A stretch of 64,000 bases of DNA from USCg-Taylor sp050740455. GTDB taxonomy: Bacteria > Pseudomonadota > Gammaproteobacteria > JACCXJ01. The stretch spans positions 40,938 through 104,937 of the forward strand of contig JBOIDF010000002.1 in the NCBI GenBank assembly GCA_050740455.1, given 5' to 3'. The notes beneath the pieces were generated by a model. The model ran no database searches, had not been told where the DNA came from, and was given only the letters and a program-made list of their open reading frames with translations. This document shows, in pieces, positions 35,814-44,074 of the stretch (its first letter is position 1; every line of letters begins with the position of its first letter). The translations under genes were made by a program, and so were the position numbers.

Positions 35814-36287
35814 ATGAGCACGAGTTTGAATCGCATCCGCACAGTTTCGGGCTTTACGCTGATCGAGGTGATGATCGTCGTGGCGATCGTCGGCATCTTG
35901 TCGGCGATCGCTTATCCGTCATACCAGCAGCATGTGCGTTCATCCAGGCGCGCCGATGCCCAGGCGGCGCTCTTGGAGCTGGCACAAATCATGGAGCGGC
36001 GGTTTACTGAGAACAACGGTTATGACCTTGGCCTCGCCGGGGTAGTAGATGCCCCAGACAACTTGCCCTTTACACAGTCACCCAGGGACGGCACGGCGGT
36101 TTACAATCTGACGCTCCTTGCAGTCGCGGCAAACACCTTTACGCTGCAAGCGGCGCCCATAGCAGGAGGGCCTCAAGTCGGTGACGGCAACATGCAACTC
36201 GCGGAGACGGGAGCTAAGTTCTGGGACCGCACTGGCGACGGTGACTTTGGCGACACCGACGAGGACTGCTGGCGAAAGTACTGCTGA
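35814..36287 (+). CDS. pilE: PilE-like minor pilin
   Basis: 157 residues from ATG 35814 with GAGAGG upstream. Leader ...RTVSG before FTLIEVMIVVAIVGILSAIAYPSYQQHV, Glu5 present; SSRRADAQAALLELAQIMERRFTENNGY is typical of PilE. The C-terminal DCWRKYC keeps a cysteine pair like the D-loop of pilins. Separated from pilY1 by a strong terminator. Confidence 0.88.
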   Translation: MSTSLNRIRTVSGFTLIEVMIVVAIVGILSAIAYPSYQQHVRSSRRADAQAALLELAQIMERRFTENNGYDLGLAGVVDAPDNLPFTQSPRDGTAVYNLTLLAVAANTFTLQAAPIAGGPQVGDGNMQLAETGAKFWDRTGDGDFGDTDEDCWRKYC

Positions 36288-36432
36288 TGTTTTGACGCCG
36301 ATCTTCTCCGGTGTTATTGTCCGCGAATCTTTTTTCTTACGAACAGCTCCGCGCCTAGGCTGAGGTACTGATGAAGGGGTGCCGCGCCCGAACGCAAGCG
36401 AACTTCATCGATAGGCGTCTTTGCGAGTGACC

Positions 36433-36681
36433 CTACGTTTTCTCGCCGGGGCGACGATCCAGACAGGCGATCTCGCCCAGCACCGACCCCGGCTCGAGGT
36501 CGCGCAGGACCATCAGCTCTCCCTCGGGCCCCTCGTGGACGACCTGCAGCATCCCCTGTTTGACCAGAACCACGTCTTCGCCCGGATCGCCCTCCTTCCA
36601 CAGCCACGACCCGGCTTCGATCTCGGACTCCTGCCCCAGCTCCGAAAGCAAGGCACGCAGCGCGGCAGCGGGCTCAGCCAA
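36433..36681 (-). pseudogene. Cyclic nucleotide-binding domain fragment
   Basis: 82 codons giving the first two thirds of a CNB domain: WLWKEGDPGEDVVLVKQGML, then LEPGSVLGEIACLDRRPGEKT and a stop. The rest of the domain (phosphate cassette onwards) is absent. A second frame beyond it (to 36314) shows no continuation that I can recognise. I take it as a remnant. Confidence 0.6.
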
Positions 36682-36834
36682 GCGAATCCGGGATCCGTTC
36701 CGCGGAGGCCGACGCGCAGGAAGCGCGGAGGCCGCCTCCCCGACAGCGGCGCCGACGCGCGGCCAGCGTAGCGAATAGGTATTTCAAAGGCCCTTTTTCC
36801 TCAGGAGCGAAGATACGACTGGACCAGTAGGCTG

Positions 36835-37107
36835 TCAAACGTGTGTATTCGGCCACAGTTTGCCGGTAACGAATAGGCGTTCATTCCGCGCGTCGTAAGC
36901 GATCCCGTTCCGGACATCGACAGGGGTTGCTCTGTCGGCTTCACTGAGCAAGCCGCGTAAATCAATCCAGCCCACGACTTGACCAGTTTGTGGTGCGATC
37001 CTGGCTATCCGATCGGTCTTCCATACGTTCGCAAACAGTTCGCCGCGGACAGTTTCGAGCTCGTTCAATCGCGTGACCGGCGTCGCGCCCTCGCGCACCG
37101 TTAGGCG
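36835..37107 (-). pseudogene. Glutamine cyclotransferase-like remnant, copy 1
   Basis: Matches the C-terminal third of the intact gene at 39363-40196 (RLTVREGATPVTRLNELETVRGELFANVWKTDRIARI ...). It stops at GKLWPNTHV, losing the last residues, and begins abruptly near 37107 without start or signal. It is more divergent than the other two copies, so it is an older duplicate. Confidence 0.8.
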
Positions 37108-37126
37108 GTCGGCTTCGGCATAGGGG

Positions 37127-37158
37127 TTACAAAATCCGCTTCCAAAGTTATACTTTGG
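37127..37158 (+). promoter_or_regulatory. mazEF promoter with palindromic operator
   Basis: A perfect inverted repeat CCAAAGT-TAT-ACTTTGG at 37142-37158 contains TATACT (37149-37154), a good -10; TTACAA at 37127-37132 would be the -35 at 16 bp. This arrangement suits autorepression by the MazE/MazF complex encoded just downstream. Confidence 0.6.
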
Positions 37159-37187
37159 TGTAATTTAACGAATCGCGAGGTCTCATC

Positions 37188-37445
37188 ATGCCAATTGCAA
37201 CCCTTCGCAGTGTAGGCGGTTCGGTTGTCATGGCCATCCCCAAGCGCATATTGGATTTGGTGCATTTGCAATCCGGTTCGCAAGTGAATATTGATGTCCA
37301 GGACGGAAAACTGGTGGTTGAGCCGAAGAAAAAACCACGCTATACCCTCGCCGAACTGATGGCGCAGTGCGACCTGTCGCAACCTATGAGCACAGAAGAA
37401 AGAGAATGGCTTGACACACCCGATGTCGGCGCAGAGGTACCCTGA
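37188..37445 (+). CDS. mazE: MazE-type antitoxin (AbrB fold)
   Basis: 85 residues. An AbrB/MazE swapped-hairpin domain (TLRSVGGSVVMAIPKRILDL ... VNIDVQDGKLVVEPK) is followed by an acidic toxin-binding tail (AELMAQCDLSQPMSTEEREWLD). GAGG lies 8 bases ahead of the ATG. The stop overlaps the mazF start by one base. Embedded among duplicated gene fragments. Confidence 0.88.
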   Translation: MPIATLRSVGGSVVMAIPKRILDLVHLQSGSQVNIDVQDGKLVVEPKKKPRYTLAELMAQCDLSQPMSTEEREWLDTPDVGAEVP

Positions 37446-37783
37446 TGCGCATACCCGGCTGGGGCGAGATTTGGCACGTTAATCTGAACCCAGTCGCGGG
37501 CAAGGAACAACAAGGCTTGAGGCCGGTTCTGGTGGTGTCCGACAAAGAATTTAACCGGTCCGGACTGGTACTTGTTTGTCCGGTCACACAGGGCGGCAAT
37601 CAGGCGCGGTTTTCCGGGTTCGCCGTGTCATTGATGAACACAGGCACGGAAACGCAAGGGGTTGTGATGTGCAATCAACCGAGGACTATCGACTATGCTG
37701 CACGCGCGGCAAGGTTCATAGAGGACGCGCCGGATTACGTGATCGATGATGTCTTGGCCCGGCTGCAAACCCTTCTGGAGTAA
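37445..37783 (+). CDS. mazF: MazF-type endoribonuclease toxin
   Basis: 112 residues of the MazF/PemK family: GEIWHVNLNPVAGKEQQGLRPVLVVS, CPVTQG and VVMCNQPRTIDYAARAARFIE cover the conserved strands and the active-site Arg/Thr region. It would cleave mRNA unless bound by MazE. Complete. Confidence 0.9.
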   Translation: MRIPGWGEIWHVNLNPVAGKEQQGLRPVLVVSDKEFNRSGLVLVCPVTQGGNQARFSGFAVSLMNTGTETQGVVMCNQPRTIDYAARAARFIEDAPDYVIDDVLARLQTLLE

Positions 37784-37798
37784 CCGAGTTCTACAGAG

Positions 37799-38005
37799 GT
37801 GGTCATCGATGACAAAACAATCCAGTCCGCAGTGGCCCGGCTGGTGTCTGCCGCAACGTCCCCCAGCCAGGTGATCCTGTTCGGCTTTTACGCACTAGGC
37901 ACGGCCGATGAGGGCTCAGATCTCGATCTGCTAGTCATCGAGCGGGAAATACCCAACAAGGCTGATGAATACACAGCTCCGCGCCGGAGAAAAGACGGCC
38001 GGTGA
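37799..38005 (+). pseudogene. Truncated MNT-type nucleotidyltransferase
   Basis: The first 58 or so residues match minimal nucleotidyltransferases (ILFGFYALGTADEGSDLDLLVIE). The usual GSxxRG motif has become GFYALG, though the D-x-D pair is kept. It then runs into TAPRRRKDGR, encoded by the flank of the duplicated cyclotransferase unit, and ends. The partner HEPN gene is absent. Probably dead. Confidence 0.7.
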
Positions 38006-38010
38006 ACTAG

Positions 38011-38142
38011 GGAGGCTCTGAATAAGTTCCTAATTTTCCAAGCGCGTCATTCCCGCGAAAGCAGGTATCCAGGATTTACGCCGGTTTCCTGGATGCCCGC
38101 TTCCGCGGGCATGACGAAAGAGGGTCTTATTTCAGAGTTTCC
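38011..38142. mobile_element. MITE-like element, family A, copy 2
   Basis: Ends GGAGGCTCTGAATAAG (38011-38026) and the complement of GGAAACTCTGAAATAAG (38126-38142), flanked by CTAG on the left and CTAC on the right. The core holds a REP-type palindrome (GTCATTCCCGCG ... CGCGGGCATGAC). The uninterrupted sequence survives beside cyclotransferase copy 3 (CTAGTGCCGG near 39363), which confirms insertion at CTA. It carries no transposase. Confidence 0.7.
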
Positions 38143-38847
38143 CTACCGCCGGGGGACAAGCTTGATCTCGAAAAGCTTCGGCCATAGTTTGCCGGTAACG
38201 AACAGGCGGTCATTGCGCGCGTCGTAAGCGATCCCGTTCAGGACATCGATGCCCGTTGCTCTGCCGGCCTCACTGAGCAACCCGCGCAAATCAATCCAGC
38301 CCGTGACTTGACCCGTTTGTAGCGAGATCCTGGCTATCCGATCGGTCTTCCAGACATTGGCATACAGTTCGCCGCGGACAGTTTCGAGCTCGTTCAATCG
38401 AGTGACCGGCGTCGCGCCCTCGCGCACCGTCAGGCGGCCTGTCTCACGAAACGTAGTTGCATCGAGGAACCGCAGCGTTGCCGTGCCGTCGCTCATGATG
38501 AGCCGCTTACCATCGTGGGTGATCCCCCAACCTTGGCCGGAATAATTGAACATCCGCTTGACTTGAAAATTCATCCGCTCGTATATGAACCCGAGCTTCG
38601 AGGTCCAGGTCAACTGCACGAGATCGGGGCCCCAGCTTGTCAGCCCCTCTCCGAAGTGCTCACGGGATCGTGCGGTCTGCCGTAGCACCCTGCCCGTTTC
38701 TAATTCGACTTTCCGGAGCGTCGAACGGCCGTTCACCCCCGTGCTTTCGTAGAGGAATCCGTCAACGTAGGTCAAGCCCTGCGTAAAGGCATTGCGATCG
38801 TGAGGATAGACCCACACGACCTCGGGTGTACGGGTTGCCGCTCTCAT
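38143..38847 (-). pseudogene. Glutamine cyclotransferase-like gene, copy 2, headless
   Basis: From about 38825 downwards it is nearly identical to copy 3 (39363-40196) but lacks the first 50 or so residues including the signal/anchor. The open frame begins MRAATRTPEVVWV, from unrelated sequence, without a ribosome site. The propeller-like body (PHDRNAFTQGLTYVDGFLYE ... KLFEIKLV) is intact. If translated, it would be cytosolic rather than exported. Its TAG stop is the target-site copy of an inserted MITE. Confidence 0.75.
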
Positions 38848-38890
38848 CGAGTTGGGCGTCGTTGAAGAGGGGGCTGAGCTTGACTGTCAT
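38819..38890 (-). pseudogene. Gene-start remnant resembling a phage tail-fibre N-terminus
   Basis: Starting at ATG 38890 with AGGATC just upstream, 24 codons read MTVKLSPLFNDAQLDESGNP and on, a lead I associate with phage tail/fibre proteins. The likeness ends where the cyclotransferase copy 2 homology starts (near 38825). Very short, so only tentative. Confidence 0.3.
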
Positions 38891-38904
38891 GGGAAGATCC
38901 TATT

Positions 38905-38932
38905 TTGGGCCAGGCGGCGCCTGGCGTATAAT
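38905..38932 (+). promoter_or_regulatory. Promoter with inverted repeat in spacer
   Basis: TATAAT at 38927-38932 with a weak -35 TTGGGC at 38905-38910, 16-bp spacer. The spacer holds a perfect inverted repeat CCAGGCG-G-CGCCTGG (38910-38924), suitable as an operator. It reads toward the small gene at 39022. Confidence 0.5.
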
Positions 38933-39021
38933 CATGGGAGCCTGGAATTTCCCAGGCGGGGCGAGTACCCGAGCGCCATCGAAGATGGCCGGACCCGGAG
39001 GTCGAAAGTCAAGAAGGAACG

Positions 39022-39255
39022 ATGGCCACGATGATCAATGAGCTCTACGATGCGCTCCGCAAGGCAGGCGTTGATGAAGATATCGCACGCAAGGCCGCGC
39101 AAGCTGTGCTGGGAGCCGAGGAAAAAGATCAGCTCGTCACCAAGGATTATTTACGCGCCGAGATGGAAGCGCTCAAGTCAGATCTAATCAAATGGAACGT
39201 CGGGGCGATGGCCGTCCTTACCGCCGTCTTCGGCGCGCTGGTGAAGCTGCTATGA
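39022..39255 (+). CDS. Small DUF1640-like coiled-coil protein with C-terminal anchor
   Basis: 77 residues: helical N-terminus (NELYDALRKAGVDEDIARKAAQAVL), a charged helix (LVTKDYLRAEMEALKSDLIKW) and a C-terminal membrane segment (NVGAMAVLTAVFGALVKLL). Such small proteins are common and of unknown role. Preceded by a good promoter. A degenerate tail homology (RISRVEMRLGAIEAHFEQR) follows after its stop. Confidence 0.6.
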   Translation: MATMINELYDALRKAGVDEDIARKAAQAVLGAEEKDQLVTKDYLRAEMEALKSDLIKWNVGAMAVLTAVFGALVKLL

Positions 39256-39362
39256 CTGCGGATCAGCCGAGTCGAAATGCGGCTAGGCGCCATCGAGGCG
39301 CATTTTGAGCAGCGTTGAGTCGCGCTTGGCCGCTCCGCCCCGGAGAAAAGACGGCCGGTGAA

Positions 39363-40196
39363 CTAGTGCCGGAGGACAAGCTTGATTTCGAAAAGCTTCG
39401 GCCACAGTTTGCCGGTAACGAACAGGCGGTCATTGCGCGCGTCGTAAGCGATCCCGTTCAGGACATCGATGCCCGTTGCTCTGCCGGCATCACTGAGCAA
39501 CCCGCGCAAATCAATCCAGCCCGTGACTTGACCCGTTTGTAGCGAGATCCTGGCTATCCGATCGGTCTTCCAGACATTGGCATACAGTTCGCCGCGGACA
39601 GTTTCGAGCTCGTTCAATCGAGTGACCGGCGTCGCGCCCTCGCGCACCGTCAGGCGGCCTGTCTCACGAAACGTAGTTGCATCGAGGAACCGCAGCGTTG
39701 CCGTGCCGTCGCTCATGATGATCCGCTTACCATCGTGGGTGATCCCCCAACCTTCGCCGGAATAATTGAAGGTCCGCTTGACTTGAAAATTCATCCGCTC
39801 GTATATGAACCCGAGCTTCGAGGTCCAGGTCAACTGCACGAGATCGGGGCCCCAGCTTGTCAGCCCCTCTCCGAAGTGCTCACGGGACAGTGCGGTCTGC
39901 CGTAGCACCCTGCCCGTTTCTAATTCGACTTTCCGGAGCGTCGAACGGCCGTTCACCCCCGTGCTTTCGTAGAGGAAACCGTCAACGTAGGTCAAGCCCT
40001 GCGTAAAGGCATTGCGATCGTGAGGATAGACGCGCACGACCTCGTACCCATGCGTGGGCGCGCGCTGGTTCACAAAGCCCCGCTCTAACGAGGAAGATGT
40101 AGTTACGATGAGCGGAAAACCTAGCGCTAGCACCGCAAGAGCGATCACATGATTTCGAGAGCCCAAGACGTTACGGCTGGAATGCGTTTCATTCAT
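39363..40196 (-). CDS. Glutaminyl-peptide cyclotransferase-like protein, copy 3, intact
   Basis: 277 residues; a signal/anchor (HVIALAVLALGFPLIVTTSS) precedes the five-bladed-propeller domain of plant/bacterial glutamine cyclotransferases (VYPHDRNAFTQGLTYVDGF, EGWGITHDGKRIIMSDGT, NELETVRGELYANVWKTDRI). It would form N-terminal pyroglutamate on exported proteins or peptides. Lies 25 bases after the Nramp-like gene, likely in one transcript. Source of the two damaged copies to its left. Confidence 0.85.
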   Translation of the reverse strand: MNETHSSRNVLGSRNHVIALAVLALGFPLIVTTSSSLERGFVNQRAPTHGYEVVRVYPHDRNAFTQGLTYVDGFLYESTGVNGRSTLRKVELETGRVLRQTALSREHFGEGLTSWGPDLVQLTWTSKLGFIYERMNFQVKRTFNYSGEGWGITHDGKRIIMSDGTATLRFLDATTFRETGRLTVREGATPVTRLNELETVRGELYANVWKTDRIARISLQTGQVTGWIDLRGLLSDAGRATGIDVLNGIAYDARNDRLFVTGKLWPKLFEIKLVLRH

Positions 40197-40221
40197 TGAA
40201 AAGATGCGGACTGGCGGCGTG

Positions 40222-41733
40222 TTAAGAAGCTGCCACCGATCCTACGTATACACAGGCCAGCGCGAAGTAAACCACGAAGCTGAGCAGCAACAACACCTGT
40301 GAGGTACGGCTCGGACGCGCCCATTGCGGTAATTCCGGGGATAGGTAGCGATAGTTCAAATAATACAGGGCTATCGGGAAAATCACGGTCCCGATGAATC
40401 CAATCACGGCGCTCGTGAGGATTAAAGGGCCTGGCGCATCGAGCAGCATGGTCAACGACGTGACTATTGTAAGTACTCCTAAGAAAACATAGTAGAGATA
40501 GCGCATCTCGTAGCGCCGCGCCTTCGGAAACAGCACATGGACAATGTCGGCTTGAATGCGGCTCACCGCATCGGCCGTCGCCAACCAGGTATCCGTTAGA
40601 AACGCCGCGGCAATGATGAGAAATAAGACGCGCCCTACCTCACCCCAGCTCACCTCGAAAAATCGGCTCTGCACCACCGCCAGTTCGTACCCTTCGGGCA
40701 CCAAGCCTTGAGGAAACAATAGCGCGTAGGCGAGAAGACAGGTCATCAGTGTGGTCAACAGGTTGCCGATGATTCCGACGGAGACATCAGCACGCAGGAA
40801 GCGGCGCCAGGATCGCCACCGCCGTGCGTTCTCGGGTGCGCTTTCGGGAAGATTGCCGTCCTGGCTGACGACTTCTGGTTTACCCGCGAGCGGTCCGGTG
40901 ATTCTCCCCATGTGCACGGCCATCCCGCTGCCCTTATCCCGCAACCAATAGGAATAAAACAACGCCCAAAAACCGCCGAGCCCGGCGAAACTGACGGCCG
41001 TGAGAAGCTTCGTCGAATCCCGCGGATCCCAGGATCTCGGCATCGGGCCTGTCGATCCATAAAGTCCTGGCAGGAACTCAGGAATCGATTTTACCACGTC
41101 AGCTTGTGTGCAAGCCCAGAGCAAGCCAAAAACGGTCACGGCCGCCACCGCTTTCATGAACCGTTCGATGAAGATGTAGATGACGCCGCTTGAGAGGAGG
41201 GCGATGAGGAAGACGGCGATCGAGACATACCCCCAGAAAAGAGCTTGACCGCGTTGCGTCCAGCCCTTGGGAAAATCGGCGAGCGCCGCGATCGCCGTGC
41301 CTCCCGCGCTTGCGAAGGCGCCGAACCAGAGGAACGACAGCGTCATCAGCAACCACAGAAAGATGCCAAGACCGCGGTGGAGACGGATAAACCCGTGGAA
41401 AATACTCTCTCCGGTCAATAGGGTGTAACGTCCGATCTCGATGTTGAGCGGGTATTGCAGGAGGCAGGCGGGAATCAACACCCACAGAAAGGTTAAACCG
41501 TATTTTGCGATGATGTAAGGCCACCAGATCAGCTCGCCGCTCCCCTGCGCGAGCGCCATCCACACGACGCCGGGTCCAAGCGCTGCCCACCAGCCGGGAA
41601 ACGGCGGTAACGGTCTACGGCCGTAGCACCTGCCGGCGTGGCCATCGGCGCCGAAGAGATCCGAAGCGCGCACGGCCGGCGTCGTAGCTACCAATATTCT
41701 AGGCGGGAGGCGCCGACCGCTTCCAAGGCTCAA
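40222..41733 (-). CDS. Nramp-like divalent metal transporter
   Basis: About 11 membrane helices; SLC11/Nramp fold. The open frame gives 503 residues from TTG 41733, but the first 40 or so are low-complexity and overlap the GST gene by 35 bases, so the real start may be later (no good alternative seen before GWWAALGPGVVWMALAQGSG). The DPGN motif of true Nramp helix 1 is replaced by AQGSGE, so this belongs to a divergent branch with uncertain metal. Confidence 0.75.
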   Translation of the reverse strand: MSLGSGRRLPPRILVATTPAVRASDLFGADGHAGRCYGRRPLPPFPGWWAALGPGVVWMALAQGSGELIWWPYIIAKYGLTFLWVLIPACLLQYPLNIEIGRYTLLTGESIFHGFIRLHRGLGIFLWLLMTLSFLWFGAFASAGGTAIAALADFPKGWTQRGQALFWGYVSIAVFLIALLSSGVIYIFIERFMKAVAAVTVFGLLWACTQADVVKSIPEFLPGLYGSTGPMPRSWDPRDSTKLLTAVSFAGLGGFWALFYSYWLRDKGSGMAVHMGRITGPLAGKPEVVSQDGNLPESAPENARRWRSWRRFLRADVSVGIIGNLLTTLMTCLLAYALLFPQGLVPEGYELAVVQSRFFEVSWGEVGRVLFLIIAAAFLTDTWLATADAVSRIQADIVHVLFPKARRYEMRYLYYVFLGVLTIVTSLTMLLDAPGPLILTSAVIGFIGTVIFPIALYYLNYRYLSPELPQWARPSRTSQVLLLLSFVVYFALACVYVGSVAAS

Positions 41734-42319
41734 GCGCCTCTATCCCCGCATACCAACGCCGGATTTCGGTATGCGGTGCCATCGGGTAAGCGGCCGCTTC
41801 GGCGAGCGCGAGCGGAGCGCCTACGGAATAATCGGCTAGAGTCGTGGATTTACCGGCCAACCACGTTCGTCCCATGAGGTGATTGTCGAGAACGCTGGCA
41901 AAACGATGGAAGCGCTCTTCTGCCTTTTTGAGCTCCGCCGGATCAGGGCAGCCGAGGTTCAGAAATCTCTTTACTAGATGTTCGTAAATGTAAATCCCGC
42001 ACGCACTGCCGAAATGCGCGAGCCCCCAACACTGCCAACGGCTGATGTCGGCTTGCGCCTTGGCATCAGCGGGCCAAAGCGTCGATCCGGGCTTCTTTGA
42101 ACAAAGGTACTGCATGATGGCGTTTGATTCCCATAACACGAAATCCCCGTCAACCAGGGTGGGAATCATGTGATTGGGGTTCAATTGCAAAAACTCGGGC
42201 TTCATCTGCTGACCGCTCGAAAGATCCACGGTTTCCAGCTCGCAGTCGAGGCCTAGGTGATAAATGACCGCAAGTACACGCCGCGAATTCGGGGAGACTG
42301 GAAAATGATACAGTTTCAT
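41699..42319 (-). CDS. Glutathione S-transferase family protein
   Basis: 206 residues. Thioredoxin-like N-domain (MKLYHFPVSPNSRRVLAVIY; catalytic Ser likely in SPNS) with cis-Pro HMIPTL and ESNAIMQYL, then an all-helical C-domain. AGAGG lies 6 bases before the ATG. Cytosolic; substrate unknown. Distinct from maiA. Confidence 0.88.
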   Translation of the reverse strand: MKLYHFPVSPNSRRVLAVIYHLGLDCELETVDLSSGQQMKPEFLQLNPNHMIPTLVDGDFVLWESNAIMQYLCSKKPGSTLWPADAKAQADISRWQCWGLAHFGSACGIYIYEHLVKRFLNLGCPDPAELKKAEERFHRFASVLDNHLMGRTWLAGKSTTLADYSVGAPLALAEAAAYPMAPHTEIRRWYAGIEALEPWKRSAPPA

Positions 42320-42359
42320 GGACCACCTCTTGCTGCTGTTAGTGCCGCCATCCTGGATT

Positions 42360-42995
42360 TCAACGCTCCGAAACGCCCGCCAACTCGTTCCATTTATTCA
42401 ACACTGCGCAAAAAAGATCCGCCGTGCGCTCGGCATCGTAGATCGCGGTATGCGCTTCGGCATCATCCCAATCCAAGCCTGCCGCTTGGACCGCCCGCGA
42501 TAAAACCGTCTGGCCGACGGCCAGGCCCCCGAGGGTCGCGGTATCGAAGGTGCTGAACGAGTGAAACGGGTTGCGCTTGATACCCGTCCGTGCGACCGCC
42601 GCTTTGATAAAGGCAAGATCAAAGGAGGGGTTGTGTCCCACCAAGATCGCCCGAGTGCAGCCCGTCTTAGTGACCGCCTGACGTACAAACTCGAAAATAC
42701 TCTCTAAGGCCTCGTGCTCGGGCACGGCAAAGCGGAACGGGTGGTGCGGATCGATCCCCGTAAACTTCAAGGAAGCCTGATTGAGATGAGCGCCCGGGAA
42801 CGGTTGTACATGACAGGCGACCGTCTTTTCGCGCCGCCACTCGCCTCTCTCGTCGCTCATTACCGCCACGGCGGCGATCTCCAGCAAAGCATTGGTCGCC
42901 GGATCGAAACCACCGGTTTCCACATCCACAACGACGGGCAAGAAGCCACGGAAACGCGACGCCATCAGGCGCCTGGATCGCGTGTCGCTACTCAT
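42360..42995 (-). CDS. rnt: Ribonuclease T
   Basis: 211 residues; DEDD exonuclease that trims tRNA CCA ends and other 3' ends. Exo I VVDVETGGFDP, exo II VGHNPSFDLAFIKAA, exo III HTAIYDAERTADLF, and the FHSFSTFDTATLGGLA segment typical of RNase T. The start overlaps the pyrC stop by 8 bases. Confidence 0.92.
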   Translation of the reverse strand: MSSDTRSRRLMASRFRGFLPVVVDVETGGFDPATNALLEIAAVAVMSDERGEWRREKTVACHVQPFPGAHLNQASLKFTGIDPHHPFRFAVPEHEALESIFEFVRQAVTKTGCTRAILVGHNPSFDLAFIKAAVARTGIKRNPFHSFSTFDTATLGGLAVGQTVLSRAVQAAGLDWDDAEAHTAIYDAERTADLFCAVLNKWNELAGVSER

Positions 42996-44025
42996 GCGTC
43001 ACCAGAGTCCAGTCACAGGCCGCTCCGGCCCGAAAGGGTATTAGCTCATCATTTCCGTATGGGTATTTATGTGGGACGGTCATGGGCGCCCGGCGGAGCG
43101 TAAGCTTCTCGCTCGTCCTCGGCAATCCGTAAAACGCCGCACCGTGGCCGCTCGCGAATCCATCGAGGCGATCCATCCTCCCCGCCTCATCGAAGACTTC
43201 CGCGTAAAGCTCCAAGGCCGCGTGCGCGGTATAAATCCCGGCACATCCGCAGGCCCGCTCCTTGGCCGCACGCGCGTGCGGCGCGCTGTCGGTGCCGAGA
43301 AAAAACTTCGGGTTGGCACTGGTCGCGGCCCGCACCAATGCCCGCCGGTCTTCCTCGGTCTTGAGCAAGGGCAAACAATAATGATGGGGTTGCAGGCCGC
43401 CCTGAAACAAGGCATTGCGGTTGAGCAGCAAATGATGCGCGGTGATCGTGGCGGCCAAGGATGCGGGGCCGGTGCGAACGTACTCGACCGCCGCGCGCGT
43501 CGTAATGTGCTCCAACACCAGCTTGAGACCGGGAAACCGCCGGATGATCTCGGCCAATACCCGTTCGATAAAAACACGCTCGCGGTCGAAAACATCCACT
43601 GCGGGTTCGACGACCTCGCCGTGCAGGAGCAAGGGCATGCCGAGTTTCTCAAGCTCCGCGAGCACCGGATACACCTTGCGGATGTCGGCCACGCCGCAGT
43701 TCGAATGAGTCGTCGCCCCGGCCGGGTAGTATTTTACCGCTACTACATGGCCGCTTAGCTTGGCCTTTCGGATCTCCTCGATACCGGTCTCCTCGGTGAG
43801 ATAGAGCGTCATGAGCGGCTCGAAGCGCAGGCCGCGAGGCAGTGCATCAAGGATGCGCGCGCGGTAGGCCAAGGCCGCGGCCGTGGAAGTGACGGGCGGG
43901 TCGAGATTCGGCATCACCACGGCACGCGAGAAACGCATCGCGGTGTGCGGCAATACGTTCGCCATCCACGGTCCGTCCCGCAGGTGAACGTGCAGATCAT
44001 CGGGTTTTCTAATGCTTACTTCCAT
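42988..44025 (-). CDS. pyrC: Dihydroorotase, class II
   Basis: 345 residues, the PyrC length. Zinc ligands DLHVHLRDG, the carboxylated Lys in VAVKYYPAGATTHS, LLLHGE, LEHITT and GTDSAPH are all present. Pyrimidine synthesis. Paired with rnt as in many gammaproteobacteria. Confidence 0.94.
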   Translation of the reverse strand: MEVSIRKPDDLHVHLRDGPWMANVLPHTAMRFSRAVVMPNLDPPVTSTAAALAYRARILDALPRGLRFEPLMTLYLTEETGIEEIRKAKLSGHVVAVKYYPAGATTHSNCGVADIRKVYPVLAELEKLGMPLLLHGEVVEPAVDVFDRERVFIERVLAEIIRRFPGLKLVLEHITTRAAVEYVRTGPASLAATITAHHLLLNRNALFQGGLQPHHYCLPLLKTEEDRRALVRAATSANPKFFLGTDSAPHARAAKERACGCAGIYTAHAALELYAEVFDEAGRMDRLDGFASGHGAAFYGLPRTSEKLTLRRAPMTVPHKYPYGNDELIPFRAGAACDWTLVTHE

Positions 44026-44074
44026 GCACGCCTTCGGGACAAACGTATAACGATCACCGGCTCCGCGCGGCGGT

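Noticed and set aside
36674..36856. 60-codon ORF between CNB fragment and cyclotransferase fragment
   Set aside because: Arg-rich, no homology seen; probably non-coding junction DNA.
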